DNA from: Kalaharituber pfeilii
Taxonomy: Eukaryota; Ascomycota; Pezizomycetes; Pezizales; Pezizaceae
Assembly (NCBI GenBank): GCA_015179045.1
Contig: WHUZ01000005.1
Span: forward strand, 186,001 to 250,000
Length of the DNA stretch: 64,000 bases
Direction: 5' to 3'
Positions 45,434 through 58,521 of this stretch are shown here, in pieces. Numbering within the stretch: the stretch's first letter is position 1; the number at the start of each line of letters is the position of its first letter. Under the pieces are notes generated by a model that saw only the letters and a list, made by a program, of their open reading frames with translations, had not been told where the DNA came from and made no database searches. Made by a program: the position numbers and the translations under genes.

Positions 45434-46622
45434 TGGTCATTATCATACCTTCAGACTATTTCTGTTGCTGTTGTTTGTGGTTCGCGAGCAGGTGGGATTG
45501 AGCGAAGAGACGTTGGTGTCCGCAGAGAGTTCGGGCGAGATCATAGCTTTTCTCGTAGGGCCAACGAAAGATACTCAAGGAAAAAAGAGAGAAATTCCCA
45601 TCACATCAGGGGTTTCATCGTCATGTATCAACTGTCATCACCGATGACTGAGAGAGGAGGATTGGATGTGATAATAATAGGCAAGTATGAAAGCATGTTT
45701 TCATACCGCTCCTCGGCTTTTTTGAGAGGTTTTATTTTCAACCAACCTCTACATCAAAGCAAAAATCGATATATATAGTCATGCACATTTATCCTTGATC
45801 TTCGAAAATTCATTTGTTCTTGCTTTGAGTATTTCGGCCTTTAATATACAGTAATACACTTATAGTTAAAGGAAGGGGAGAAAGAATGGACCTTTTTGGC
45901 AGACCATTTTGAACCAGTAGTTTTTCTTGGAGCAAGGTACTCGTATCCACTTCCTTCTTTTTTTTTTTTTTTTTGAAAAAAATTCTCACATAAGAAACTA
46001 TTACCCTCACATCAAGTAGAAAACTCCCGCTAGTACTCCTTACGTACGGCGATGGAACCCATCGTAATGCTTTACATACTTATATACGCTATGGAGCTTG
46101 TTACATCGATACGTGATGTCACCAACATGGAGGCTTACAGTTCTCTCTTGCATGCACTTTCGGAGTTGTGATGTTGCTGAATGCACCGTTGTGCTGCGCT
46201 GGGACCACCCAAATGTCTACATGCGTGCCTCAAGCCGCCCTTCCGCAACTGAAGGTTAGAAGCCTGCAACTAATGGCATCATTTTGATGCTCTACCATAA
46301 GACACTTGGATAAAGCGGGAAGGTATATCCAATCCAGATAACCTATTACCGGATGGTCATGAGAATGATGTTCTTGAAGGATTGGGTAACGCAGGTAATA
46401 AGGGATATATATGCGGAGGGGATCGAATGACTAGCACTTTATTGTCGGTGTGATACAGCATAAGATAGGGAAGGATAAGCCGTGATGGTATCGAGTTAAT
46501 AACTTGCTACTGAGGAACCATCGCAACATAAATAAACCAAGATAATCAAAATTACCAACAACCAATGAAATTATTAAATAACCAGGCCAATAGCCGACAA
46601 ACAACTCAAACAACCGCGAGCC
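45434..46622. other. Intergenic between convergent LSM1 and an unnamed gene
   Basis: 3' flanks with T-runs (45957-45975). No gene recognised. Confidence 0.4.
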
Positions 46623-47986
46623 TTACTTCCGGGCTGGCCTGTACTGAAGGTCCCCTTTCTTAAACGAAGCGTCCAAATTGGCAACCTGCTTCTCCAGGGC
46701 ATGCAGAGCGCTCCGAAGACGCCTTATCTCTTTACTCTGCGCGCGGATCTTGTATTCCAACGTAGAACACATACATGAGCGCGCAGTTACTGCTACTCCA
46801 GTTCGTTAACTTTAGACTCAAAGCAAATGCAAGAGAAGGGAACGTACGAGTGGGAGAGGAAGGCGCTGTAGCATAGCAATTATCACGAGCACTGCGTATC
46901 TCTTGCAAGCGGATCTTCTCCTGCAAGCGCATCTCAATGTCGGAGTCGTCCTGTAGCATCTACTTAGATAATTCTACCCAAAGAATAAATATAGGCACCT
47001 ACCAGTAATGCAGTGGACGCGCCATCACTGGGGGGTGAGAATCGGGTAAATTGGTCAAAGGATGGGCAGCTATTTGGCTCTTCAACATTTCTCGTCTGAG
47101 CGAAGATTCCTTCAACAACATTCCCGCCTTCAACATTTCCCGCGTTGCCTTGAACCAGGTTGCCGACATTCCCGTGAATTATTATAGTCGATTTCGTTTT
47201 GTCCTCTAGCTGTAGAGTACAATTTAGTCGATTTAGCACAATCCCAGAGGTGGGCACCGGTTAGCACTGCGCTCGGTGAGCCCAATGAAGATCTCCAGCG
47301 GGCAAGTGCAAGTTAGTGCCCAGCTCGGTGACAGCCATCAAATCCTACTTAAACACTGATCTAGCGCGCGCTGACTCGGTGGGTTTGGCTCCAGCGGATC
47401 GGTGGAAGACAACCCAGCGGCCGTGGCTAGGTGGGGTTCAAGTAGTCGGGGCACCGAGTAGGACCCGCGGGGTGGAATCCAGTGAAGATCTCCAGCGAGG
47501 GAGTGCAAGTCGGCATCCAGCTTCATGGGAGCAATCAGACCCTACTTGAACACTGATCCAGCAGGCGCTGACTCGGTGGGATTGGCTCCAGCGGATCGGT
47601 GGAAGACAACCCAGCGGTCAGGGCTTTGGTGGGGTTCAAGCAGGCTACCAAGGTGCCTGAAGACAGCCTGGTAGCAGGACGTGTCCTGCTCTGAAGATCC
47701 AACAAATCAAGACTCAAAATCGCAACGGTGGACTCACCGCTTGTAAACTCTGCTTGGCGCGCGTGCGTATCATCTTATCTTCATGGCTACACAGCGTCTC
47801 CAAGCAACTACGCCAGGCCTCTTGGAGCTTTTCCTTGTCCTTGAAACGGCGGAAATCTGAGGAGCGACAATGCTGCACAAATCGTCCGTACTCGAACTTA
47901 GATCTAGAAACATCGAGGAAGTATTTGAAGGCATGCTGAGTTGAATATGAATGTGTTCTTGTTACATGAGGATTTTGTTGCGACAT
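46623..47986 (-). CDS. Unrecognised 4-exon gene with C-terminal coiled coil
   Basis: Exons 47738-47986, 47003-47209, 46848-46950 and about 46623-46789 are all in phase and give about 241 residues. I do not recognise the family. The N-terminal 80 residues are basic and probably helical (HAFKYFLDVSRSKFEYGRFV, RFKDKEKLQEAWRSCLETL). The middle is Gly/Asn-Val rich (GNVGNLVQGNAGNVEGGNVV) and then Pro/Ser rich. The C-terminus is a heptad-like coiled coil (MRLQEKIRLQEIRSARD; EIRRLRSALHALEKQVANLD). Intron 1 is unusually long for this genome (528 bp) because it holds a 197-bp tandem duplication. Intron 2 is 52 bp. The last acceptor has two in-frame choices 6 bp apart. Good splice sites and consistent phase argue for a real gene. 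Confidence 0.6.
47289..47682. repeat. 197-bp tandem duplication inside an intron
   Basis: Two direct copies with about 85-90% visual similarity. AGATCTCCAGCG starts at 47289 and again at 47486, and CACTGATC...GCGCTGACTCGGTGG recurs at the same 197-bp spacing. The minus strand stays open through both copies, which gives two related short frames. The duplication nevertheless sits between a good GTGAGT donor and a CTCTACAG acceptor, so it is most likely intronic. Confidence 0.75.
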
Positions 47987-50900
47987 GTTGCGATTAATAT
48001 TTGTGACGATTGAATGGTAAAGGAGCTCCCTATATAAGTGCCAAGAGCCACGGTCGACGTGGTCCTTGGCATCACACCATCTTGGCATTGTATAATGTAT
48101 GTATGAGCAGGGTAATCGTGACTCGCCTATTCCGGTGCTCGATTGATTGTTTTTTTTATTCCCTCTTTAAATTTAATTGTATATATAAAATAAAGAACTA
48201 TTGGGTAATTACCAGGATACTGAGCTCTAACCCAATGGGAAGCTCCTCAGTGTGGTAGGAACCGTTATAGATGTTACAGGAGTGTGTGGAGAAGCTAAAA
48301 CGCTGTTCAAACATGGGGTTACTTCGGCCCGTTTTGGAAAACCTACATCTTGTGAGACCAGCAAATAGAGACTGAGAAGAACCGTGCTTTTACCTCAGTT
48401 CAAAGCTGTAGGAGAACTACTAGCAACACCGTAATGGTGTTTTTTGCTCCAGATACTCATGAGCTCTTCTGTAGAGTCAAACCGTTTTAGCACTTCATTG
48501 AGTGTAACCGCGATTGCACTGGTCTCATCTTACATTCGGAAAAGTATTGAGGTAGGTGCCACAAACATTCATCCTGTCTGTGAGGTAGACGACAGTAATA
48601 TCAAGCAATAGATGTTCTGCGTCGGATCTAGTATATCCTTAAATTGTGAACGTACATCGAAAATGGTATACTATGCCCAACATTCCGCTCGCACGAGCAG
48701 TAGCAAATGGGCCTGAGAGACTGCGTCATAGGGAATTTGAAGTTGTATAGATATTTTCCACATAAAATCATCACTGTAATTGGTCCCGCCCCATCCCGCC
48801 ATGCTCATGCCCTGGTACGAGCCAACTTCTGGTTCCTGCATCTGCGGTGAATTTCAGTGTCTCAGGATCAAAACAAGTCAGCATACAAGCACTTCTCTCT
48901 ACATCCATTCAACCGAATGAATGCTTGTCGTCCAATAAACACTCCTATCCGCCTTCTCTTGAACCAAGTTTACTCCACAGTGCTTCGATTCGAACATTGA
49001 ATCATCTATAGCCCGTCAAGCCTGAAATGGGCTTGAAACGTTCTCTTGCTGGAGTTATTTTTTGGCCTGGAAACCGATGCTTCGCATTGATAATCTGCAG
49101 TCGGAGTTAGCAGCAACAGTTCCGACCTATGAGCAAGACAAGTTAAGAACTCTTTCGGATTTTGTGCAGTTTATTTTAAACAACGAGGCGTTAGGAACAA
49201 TATTCAATCATCACTTAAGCGCGCCAAGCCAGACTTTACTCCTGCTGCTCGCATCCTTTTCAACGGTCCCAGCTTATCAACCACATTTAGTGATCGTAAT
49301 GCCATAACAGGTGCACCATCCGTTCCATAGAGTTTATGTAGCTTATCCACCACGCCAAGCATAACATGATTGGCAGTGTACTACTCCGAGACATAACTCT
49401 CCAGGGAAAGCATTTCAGGGTCTGGGAGCAATGAAAGGGTGCTGAAGAGGTAACGTTAGTTAACGTTAGTACCGTCCGTGGCAGTTTCGGGCGGGTTAGG
49501 CGCTCATGCAAGAACGCGGGTGTCAGGCAGCAAAAGCCTATTGAGGATTGTGATGTATGGTAGCTCATCTTTGATATCATCAACCAGCCGCACTGGGGGG
49601 AGATGGCACATTCACTGCCTCATGCACTCCTATCTTCTCCTCCTCCTCCTTCTCCTCTTTCTGGGTTAGTCTGGCCCACGGGTTAGGTAGAGGTCCTGTT
49701 ACTCCTTACTACCACCTGATGACCTGCCCAAACCTTAATACTCCCCTATACATTCTCTTGCCTTTGGAATACTGTGTCCCTCCTCTGACGTCTAGAAGCG
49801 CGCCGAGTACGCCGGCTCACCTGGGTTTGATATTGCCCCTTAAGCGGCAGGCATAAGATTGCTTTTGGGAAGGCCTTCAAAGATTTTCTCTTCGACAGTA
49901 GGAAGGTAGTGGAGTTTTTGGCTCGGTACTCAAAGCCATGCCTCCGCTGCCACCCGTGGAACGGATTAAGTGGCCACCGAATGTCCTTGATGAAAATACC
50001 TATACAGATGCTCTGGTATGTTCGTTTTCTTATCACTGTCACCTGGCATCAGAAGCTTGCGAGATCACAAAATGTAACTAACATGCTATTTTAAGGCCTG
50101 AGATCTTCGCCCAAGACTTCTTTCCCAGCCTTCTGGAAGCTAAGCATCTAAGCATCAGAAAGAGTACCTTGATAGCTAGATTCCGAAGACCTGAACGGAT
50201 TGCCTGATTTGCCCTAGAATCAGAGCTCGGATGCGTGGAGAACACTGTAACAAGTTGAAAGCCTTGCGAAAGGTTGCTACCGTCATGACTCCAAACTTTC
50301 ACGATAAGCAGCGGCGGCCGCTGTGGAACAGGAACAAGCTCTACTCCCGCCCCGAATTCTTCGTGGGTGCACAGTCGGTACCAACGCAGTGTTTTGGGGA
50401 GGCTTCAGTGGTCATGATGCCAGAGTCGGTGAGGCCCACGGTGTCATTGCTGGGTGACGCTGAGCGAGATTAAGGCTGGTACGAGTATCTCTGGACAAAT
50501 GTCAAGCGAAGTACACAACTTGCAGGTAATGGGAAAGGAGTAGGAATGGGTTTGATAAGCTCAAAAAGCGACGTATCTCCTATAATAGTTTATTTTTCCT
50601 TGGAGGCAGCGAAGAAGACGACGGCCTAGAAAACAATTCATCAACGAAGTTGTTGATTGCTTTCTGAAGTGGCATGGATGATGCTGTAGAAATCTGTATT
50701 GTGCCCAGGGGTATTTCTACGTCGTGTTTCTCATGGAAACCAATTTATGTAGAACTAACTGTCTTGACTGTTCGTTATCAAGCTCTGTTTTTTCTCGCTA
50801 TTGCCTCCGGGCGGCAGTGTGGTGTCAGGGACATGATCAGCGGCTCAATGACATATGCTTTCGTTAATGTTCCTGCTTGCTGCTGAAAAATTGTATCATA

Positions 50901-51534
50901 TGCATTATATGGCGCCCCGTTGCCCTGCGCCAGGTATTCGACTGCGCGCGAGACCGTTCGGTCAGGGTTTGTGCCCAGGATCTCTACAGCGATATCGCGT
51001 GCCTGCAGCTGAACGAGAGAGGCACTTGAAGCTGTGGCCCCGTTCTGTATGCGCCGCACCACGTTTCACCAATTCACACTTTGACTGCCACGATCATCAC
51101 GTTTTGCGTCATTCGTAACCAGCGCTAATAAAGTATAGGATCCCTGAGCTGACTACAGGCACCCTGGTGCATAGAAGTAAACTTTCCGGCATAGAAGGGT
51201 CTGCTTTCTCGACAAGTAACCTTCCCAACAAGTGGTCTCGTGGAGAGCGCTCGAACGCAGCTCCGGCCACTACAAGCAGGAGCCAATTTCATCAGCCTCA
51301 CCTTATAGGATCAGCGCTTCTGGTATATCTATGATAGGCTGGTTGGCTCCTTAAACCGCCCACTGACTGGCCAGCACAGAGCATTGCTGCTACTTGGCAC
51401 CTGACGATCCGGTACGGAAAAGCTTGTCTCAGGCATACTGGTACTATTTATTATTCCACTCAGAAGTAATACTTATCTTTTCGACCTTCTCTTCTGCTGT
51501 TTGCTCTGGATGAAGATACCCTGCAGATACAAAG
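47987..51534. other. Long gene-poor gap with scattered degenerate frames
   Basis: Minus-strand frames at 49287-49583, 49746-50042, 50078-50302 and 50778-51062 lie one after another on the same strand and could be pieces of one decayed gene. They include a sequence like GAPYNAYDTIFQQQAGTLTK near 50880. I could not recognise a family or join them. No intact gene is supported. Confidence 0.3.
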
Positions 51535-54500
51535 ATGCTTCTCGTTCATACTACAGGGTCTGTCAAAGTAGGTGAAGCGGTTCGGTAAGGTTTCTGTGAC
51601 ACAGATTGTGGAAGCCCTCGTCTCTCTAACTGCGAACAGATATACAGTTACATATACACCCTCACTTGATGATACCTTTCCCCTGCCAGAGCATCTTTAC
51701 CTGCGAATTAGAAACACGGCGTCGCTTCCACTTCGTGCTGCATACCTTCATGGACCGTATATCCTCTACGTCTCAGTGCGCAGACAGGAATTTCACCCAT
51801 ACCTCAGCTGGTCATCAAAAATTGAAGGAGATGAACTTGAGATACCGCAGTTCGAACCGAACCTCAAGGCTGGCGCGAGCTTTTATACTGCATTGATGGT
51901 CCCGGAGGCATTGAGGAAAGATGTATTTGAGATGAAGAAAGATATTCCTGAACAGGAAAATGCGCCAAATAGTTTTGAGCAGCATTCCGAGATCTTTCAG
52001 GGGAGATCGGACGGATTGAGCACAAATACAAGTCCTCAAAGACCCAAAAGTGTGACTTGGATAATTGAAGTGATTTCACAAACCATATTCTCAGAAAAAG
52101 CTACTGTGGGATTTGAGGTGCTACTAGGAAAGGACCAGCAGAGTCTTGGGTATGGATTGAACTTCAGTGCGCCAATCTTCCCAGGCTTGAGAACTCCAGT
52201 CCTCGACAAATCTGGTACGCCTAATGATACTACCGGGACAGGAGGGGGTGGTGGAGAGTCAAAACCAACTGGGGTACTTTCTGACTGTATTAAGATGAAA
52301 GTACAGGACACTGCTGATTTATGGAACCTCCCTCCATTTCCCTCGTGGAGTGATAAACAATTGGAGTCATCTTATCCCAGTGAGACTGAGTGTAATGAAG
52401 AACGAGAACTCCCAGACCCGGATGAATTGGATGAAAGAGAGCGTAAACGAAAGAAAGAAGAGGCAGCGCGGCGCAAGAAGCGAATAACTAAGAAGGTTCA
52501 TTTGGTAATCATAACTCACGGATTGCATTCAAACACCGGGGCAGATATGCTATTTATGAAGGAGGCTATCGATGAGGAGGCTGGAAGGGCTGAGGAAGCA
52601 TACCAGGAAAAGAAACGCACTGAGAGGGGCAGTAGACGGAATGGGAACGAGGCACTGGACGAGTCTAGTGAGAATAAGATAGACGAGCAGGAGATGGTGG
52701 ATGAGGACAGGGAAATGACTATTGTTCGAGGCTTCTCAGGGAATGTCTGCCGAACCGAGCGGGGAATCAAATACCTGGGAAAACGGCTTGCAAAATATGT
52801 CTTGTCACTTGCTAATCCCCAGCAACTTAATCCGCCTCCGCTCCAAAAACCGGCTGCGCGAACGCCAAACAAGTTACGCAAGTCAAACTATCACCATCGC
52901 CATCTCACACCTGCTGCGAAAAGCCAAGCTCATACCCTTGCAAACTCACAAAAGCAACAGCAGGAGAACCTTCCCCAACAGCCTCCGTATAAGATTACAT
53001 CTATATCTTTCATTGGCCATTCTCTCGGGGGTCTCGTCCAAACTTATGCGATTGCTTTTATACATGCACATCATCCGAATTTTTTCAAGGAAGCCAAACC
53101 TATCAACTTTGTTGCGCTGGCTACTCCTTTCCTTGGGTTATCCAATGAGAATCCTGCTTATGTCCGGTTTGCACTGGACTTCGGTTTGGTGGGAAGAACC
53201 GGGCAAGACCTAGGACTTACATGGAGAGCTCCAAATATGGCAGCAAGCGCTTTTAATGTTCTTGCAAATCACGCACCATTTGGAAACAGTGCCAGAGATA
53301 ATAGCACTAATAATGGCGATAAAAGCAATTCTGTGAAACCACTTCTACGGATCTTACCTACCGGCCCTGCACACGAGGCGTTCAAGCTTTTCAGGAACCG
53401 CACAGTCTACGCCAATGTTGTGAATGATGGAATTGTACCATTACGAACGAGCTGTCTTTTATATCTTGATTGGAAAGGGCTTGAAAAGGTGGAGAAGGCT
53501 AGGAGAGAAAATCAAGTGTTGGGACTAGTAGAATGGGGATTGGGACAATTGACCACGAGAGGCTCTAGTTTTACTCCGTCCCTTAACACGCAGAGTAGCA
53601 AAAAAATGGGAATTCCATCAATCTTAAACGAAGACAAAGATGTCGCAACCCCCGTGGAGGAGAACGATAGCGCCAATGCAGCAGCAATAGCAAAGACAGA
53701 GATATCTACTCCTGGCACCCCAAACCGGACGAAGATATCTCTACCACCGATGCCAGAAAGTGGTATTCCGAACCCACAACCCGTTCATGATACTCCCAAT
53801 CCGTTCTCATCTTTGGTCACGCTTTTTAAACCACAAGCCGGTAAGAAACCTCAGCAGGAAAAAGTACCGAAGATATATCACCGTTCACAAATTTCACCCT
53901 CTCAATCGCCTACCCTAAGTCCTCCTCTTTCTCCTGCGCCATCCGAGCTTCTTTCACGGGCTGCTTCTCCCCCAATTTATGCTGCTACATCTCCAATTCT
54001 TGATGCAGTGCCGCAAGAAAACCCATCCCTTGCCACTTCTGATAATTACTTAAACAACCCTTCTTCCGGCCATCCGCCACCAAAGACTGGTATTCTCGAG
54101 GCTGCCCATTACACATTGAATCCCCCTTTACCGACTGTTGAGTTCATCATCAACCCCTCCTCTAGACCCAAAACAATTTGGCATGATAGAGTATATCATA
54201 GCGAAGACATTCCAGCGCCTCAAACAAGGCCACGAGCAAGGACCCTTCTAGGAGTCAGGTTGGGCAATGGGAATAATAAAGATGATGGATCATCAATTGC
54301 TGGAATTCCTAAACAGGGAACCACATCCTCGGAGTCTAGTAACGGCTTCCTAACAAGGTCATCACAAGAGCAAGAAACAGTGCAGCTGAAAGTAGAAGAG
54401 AAAATAGCTCGAGCTTATCATAAGGACTTATCCTGGAGGAAGGTTCTTGTCAGATTGGAGCCGGATGCGCATAACAATATCGTTGTTCGAAGGATGTTCG

Positions 54501-55324
54501 CCAATGCATATGGCTGGCCCGTAGTTCACCATCTTGTAGATACACATTTTGGTGACACGCCAGAAGCAATGACAGCAGATGCTGAGGAAGGCAGAGGCGA
54601 ACGTCCAAATATCAATGTTAATCAGAATAAGATGGGTATGGGAGTGCTTGAAGCAGATCCAAAGCCGAGTATCTTGTTGCAAACATCGGCACCTCATTTC
54701 ACCAAAAATGTAACTACAGAAACATGCACTACACCCCGAACCAGGAAGAAGAGAAGTCCTACGAATTCAACTGACGAATCTGTATGGACTGATACCGCCT
54801 TTAACACGACGGACGACGAAGTTACAGAAGGTGAAACTGAAGGACAATCAAAAACTGACGATCGCTTATCGAAGGCACCTAATGGAAGCAAAAGTAATTG
54901 GAACCCTAGCTTGGGTTTCAAGTGGCCTTTAACTGCATGGAGCAATGTAAATACTGCTGAGGAGTCCACCTCGACGACAGAGCAAGGGGAAAACTTACAT
55001 GCCGCACTTCCAATTGCCAACATCACTAAAGTCGATGCCTGGGCACATGGAGGTATTACTGATGACAATGGTTTCAGAGCTGGAAAGGAGCCTAAAAGCT
55101 CCATCACTGAGACGGGAAGAGGAAGCGTCATTCTAGAAGACGCAGTGAGGATTGGGCTTGGCACAGGAGGGTCTAGTGCAATAAAAGAGCTGGTCAAAGT
55201 CAAGGGTAGCGTGGAGAAGGAGAGGAGGGGGAGTGCGTCTACGCTAACAGCAGGGACAAAGGACGAAGGGAGGGAGAATGAAGGGGTAGTGGAGAAGGTA
55301 GCCAGATTCAGCTTCCGCAATTGA
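51535..55324 (+). CDS. ROG1: ROG1-type serine hydrolase (DUF676 lipase family)
   Basis: ROG1-family proteins are alpha/beta-hydrolases; yeast Rog1 is a monoacylglycerol lipase. A short first exon, 51535-51584 (MLLVHTTGSVKVGEAV), is spliced by a 55-bp intron with a CTAAC branch to 51640-55324, giving 1,244 residues. This restores the usual start VGEAVR-YTVTYTP. A beta-rich N-terminal domain of about 200 residues (LHGPYILYVSV) precedes the hydrolase: oxyanion strand VHLVIITHGLHSN, nucleophile elbow GHSLGG with Ser478, then ALATPFLGL, and a VNDGIVPLRTS block that likely carries the catalytic Asp. Between strand and elbow is a charged insert (ERKRKKEEAARRKKRITKK). The C-terminal half is low-complexity and Ser/Pro/Thr rich, with a second conserved island (DLSWRKVLVRLEPDAHNNIV, then FANAYGWPVVHHLV) typical of fungal orthologues. 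Confidence 0.92.
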
Positions 55325-56724
55325 TAATGGGGAATGGGGGGGGGATGGCTAGCGGTTGAGCGAGGAATGACGATTCTTGTTTTTTTTGGGGCACCTAGAG
55401 GAGTTCTTCGTGCAGCTTTGAAAGATGAAGAGATACCACAGGTCGTGTTCATCACAGCGATTTTTCTATTTTATTTTCTGTTGCTTCTTATTTTCCTTAC
55501 CGTATTTCCAGTCTCGGTAAGAATTCCGAACAATGCTAGGTAGTACTAGCACTTTCCACTAATCTCGTGGTGCTACAATGATACTACTTGCACAGTTGAC
55601 TTGCACCCTTTTTCGCGTCTGGCACACGCGCCCAGCCGGCATATGATATGATAGGTGGTCGGGAGAGCTTCGCGTTGCCGCGGAAAGCTGCGGGGGGCGA
55701 CTTGCAACCGGACTAGCGGCGACTAAGCTTCAAGGAGTGCAAATTTAAGTGTTGTAGTTGACCTGAGGCTCGTTGGCGACCGAACTTCTTGGCGCATAGC
55801 CGGGGGAGGGGCAGGGCAGGGGCAGGGGCAGGGGCAGGAAGGGGATGGGGCAGCAGGGGATGGGTGCAGTCGCGTTGCTAGCCGAATGCACGCTGCGCCA
55901 GGGGCCGCTGGCTGGGCTCGGCATGTGGGCCTCTTATGAGATGAGATGAGATGGGCCTGGGCAGCGCAGCGCAGCGCAGGAGGGGCCGCTCAGGAGTCGG
56001 CGTTGAACCGGCATATCATAGCAGCGAAAGTAAGGGGCGCGGGAGCAATGGGCATGCTGGGGGCAACGCTGGGGGCAGCACGCCTGTACGGAGTGCCGCT
56101 CCTGTTGGCCCTCATGTGCTAATATACCTAAAACCTCCTGGCACGGGGCAAGGCATCGGTAGCCAGCCAGCCAGCCAGCCAACGTCGCTCCTCCCTATTC
56201 TCGTTCCTGTTCTCTTATTCGTTTCGACCGCGTCTTCCTCTTCGCCCTTCCTTCGTCCCCCCCCCCTCCCCCCTCCCCCTCCCACCGTCCCGAGTCAACC
56301 CAGACTACCTCGTGCCCCCCCACCCAATACCCCCTCCCTCTCTCCTTTTCGCACCCATTTGTTTCTCTCTCTCAGGTCGCGGACGACGTCGTGCTGCTCT
56401 GGCCAGCAAAACAAGTGTTGTAGCGTGCAGTGACAACGTTGAATTATATTGCGCACTTCCTGCAAAGCAAAAGATTTCCTGGTAAGAAGGTGCCCTCCAA
56501 GCCCCAACCTATCCTCCCCCTCGTCCCAAGAGGTCTGCATATCTCCCTGGCCCCTGCCACTTGCTTGCTAATGCAGCTTCAACACCATAACTGACGTTCT
56601 TATCCAGCTAGAACTATCACGCTCCTTTATTGACATCTCCCTTCATACGAATACCACGATAGCGATATCCACGTCTTGTTCTTTCTAGCTCCTTTAGACA
56701 CCCAACTTTTACACTCCTTTCAAC
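55325..56724. promoter_or_regulatory. GC-rich promoter and long 5' UTR region of SFH5
   Basis: 1.4 kb with low-complexity motifs: GGGGCAG repeats (55805-55840), GAGAT repeats (55937-55953), GCAGC repeats (55962-55980) and GCCAGCCA repeats (56161-56180). It then becomes strongly CT-rich (56200-56380), a composition often seen just upstream of transcription starts in filamentous ascomycetes. A 5' UTR intron from a GTAAGA near 56483 to a TTATCCAG near 56608 is possible but unproven. Confidence 0.45.
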
Positions 56725-58521
56725 ATGACTGAAAATATCCCATCGCAACTTGCCGCTTTGCATGCAGACAGCACGGTGGCTCCCATTGATGCTGAACCTG
56801 TTGTTGCTCCTACAGAAGCTGCCAAGCCAGTAGAGCAGGCTTCCCAAGTGTTAACGACTACTGAAACCGCTTCTGCTGCGCCTGACGCCCCAGCTCAGCC
56901 AGCTGCGCGTGAGGAGGCCGGGCAGACTGAAGAGGCACCAAAAACAGAAGACGCTACTCCAGCACCAACAGAAGCCGTCCCAGAAGCCGCCCCAGAGGCC
57001 GCCCCAGTCGTCTCAGAGAAAGCACCCGAGGCTGTCGAGACTTCCGAGAAGCTAGTAGCAGTTCCCGAGGCACCAGCTACACCATCCGGCCCAGTATGGC
57101 CACCTATCGACAAGGACCACCCACTCGCCAAATTCCAAGCACGGCTTCCAGAGCTACTGAAGGATGCAGGGCATAACTTAATTTGGGGCATCACCTTAAG
57201 CTCAGAGCAGCCAATTCCCTTCCACACTACCTTCGTCCTTCAAAAATTCCTACGTGCAAATCTCAATAATGTCGATCTTGCATACAATCAACTACTTGGA
57301 ACTCTAAAGTGGAGAAAGAGTTTCAATCCCGAAGCTGCTATGACTGAGTTTTTCTCCGAGGAGAAATTTGGTGGATTGGGGTATGTAACGAAGATTAAGA
57401 CGAACGAAGGAGAGAAAATTGTCACCTGGAACATCTATGGAGCATGCAAGGATGCAAAGAGGACTTTTGGAGATGTAGATAAGTAAGCACAAGGTTCTTC
57501 TCTATTTACTGATTGAATCTCAAGGCTAACTATCAGAAGCTTTCTTCGATGGCGTATCGCCCTCATGGAGCTTGGTGTCAAGGCGCTGGATCTTCCCAAC
57601 GCTACCGCTCCCATTCCAGACTACAACCCCACTTCCCCAAACTCTACCATTGACCCATACCAAATGATCCAATTACATGACTACCAGAATGTTTCCTTCC
57701 TGCGCATGGATTCCGCCACCAAGGCCGCGTCGAGAAAGGCAATTCAAGTTATGGCGAGTTACTATCCCGAACTGCTCTCGATCAAATTTTTCGTCAACAT
57801 TCCTTTTTTCATGACATGGGTATTTACCGCCATGAAGGCAATCTTATCGAAAGAGACATTCAGGAAGTTCAGGGTTGTTGCCTCTGGCAAGGGCGTCGAT
57901 AGCGAACTCGGCGAGGAGGTGCCGAAATCATACGGCGGTAAAGGTCCTGAGCTGGCAGAAGTTGGACTAAGCCCTAATCTCGTGAAGGGCACAACAACTG
58001 AGAAGCCAGAGAATGAGAAGAAGCCAAGCAAAAAACCATCCCTTGACAAGGTTAAGGAGAAGGTTGTAGCGGCAATAAAAGAGACGAAGGAGAGCCCTAC
58101 CGCTCCAACGCAAACTGTTGAGACGATTCCGGAGGTGAATGAGGAGGAAGCTAAAGCTGAGAAAGCCGATGCACTTTCAACCTTGCAGGAGCAGGACAAT
58201 GCGCAAGCAGTGTCTTCCGAGACCCCTGCTCCACCAAATGAGAAATCAGTGGCAGCTGATGCCGCGGCGGGAGGAGCTACTGTGGAGGTAGCGGCTGACG
58301 GTACTGGCTGTTCTGCTGTCGAGGAGCCTGCTGTAACTGTACCCACGGCTGCGGAGCAATCGGAGACCAACGAGGAGAAGCATCAGGAGAAGGAGAGCTC
58401 TCCCCTGGCTGTAGTAAGTGGTGGTAATGCGATTGACGAAGAGAAGAAAACGAATGAACTTGATTCTGCTGCGCCACAAACGGAATCTACCACGGAAACT
58501 CCAGCCCTTCTTGGCGCCTGA
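56725..58521 (+). CDS. SFH5: SFH5, Sec14-like phosphatidylinositol transfer protein
   Basis: Sfh5 is a CRAL-TRIO (Sec14-fold) protein. Family members transfer phosphatidylinositol at ER and plasma membrane sites, and yeast Sfh5 binds haem. Exons 56725-57482 and 57537-58521 (54-bp intron, GTAAGC, branch GCTAAC, phase 2) give 580 residues. An Ala/Pro/Glu-rich N-terminal tail reaches about residue 125. The CRAL-TRIO N-domain follows (KFQARLPELLKDAGHNLIWG, TTFVLQKFLRANLNNVDLAY, TLKWRKSF), then the lipid-binding domain (VTWNIYGA, DVDKSFLRWRIALMELG, YQMIQLHDYQNVSFLRMD, MASYYPELLSIKFFVNIPFF, AMKAILSKETFRKF). The C-terminal 190 residues are a second Ala/Glu-rich disordered tail, much longer than in yeast. 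The split after DVDK matches the frame exactly. Confidence 0.93.

Noticed and set aside
47338..47717. Two similar minus-strand frames as separate small genes
   Set aside because: They are the two copies of the 197-bp tandem duplication inside an intron bounded by good splice sites.
57762..58370. 202-codon minus-strand Ser/Ala/Val-rich frame
   Set aside because: Shadow of the SFH5 low-complexity C-terminal tail.
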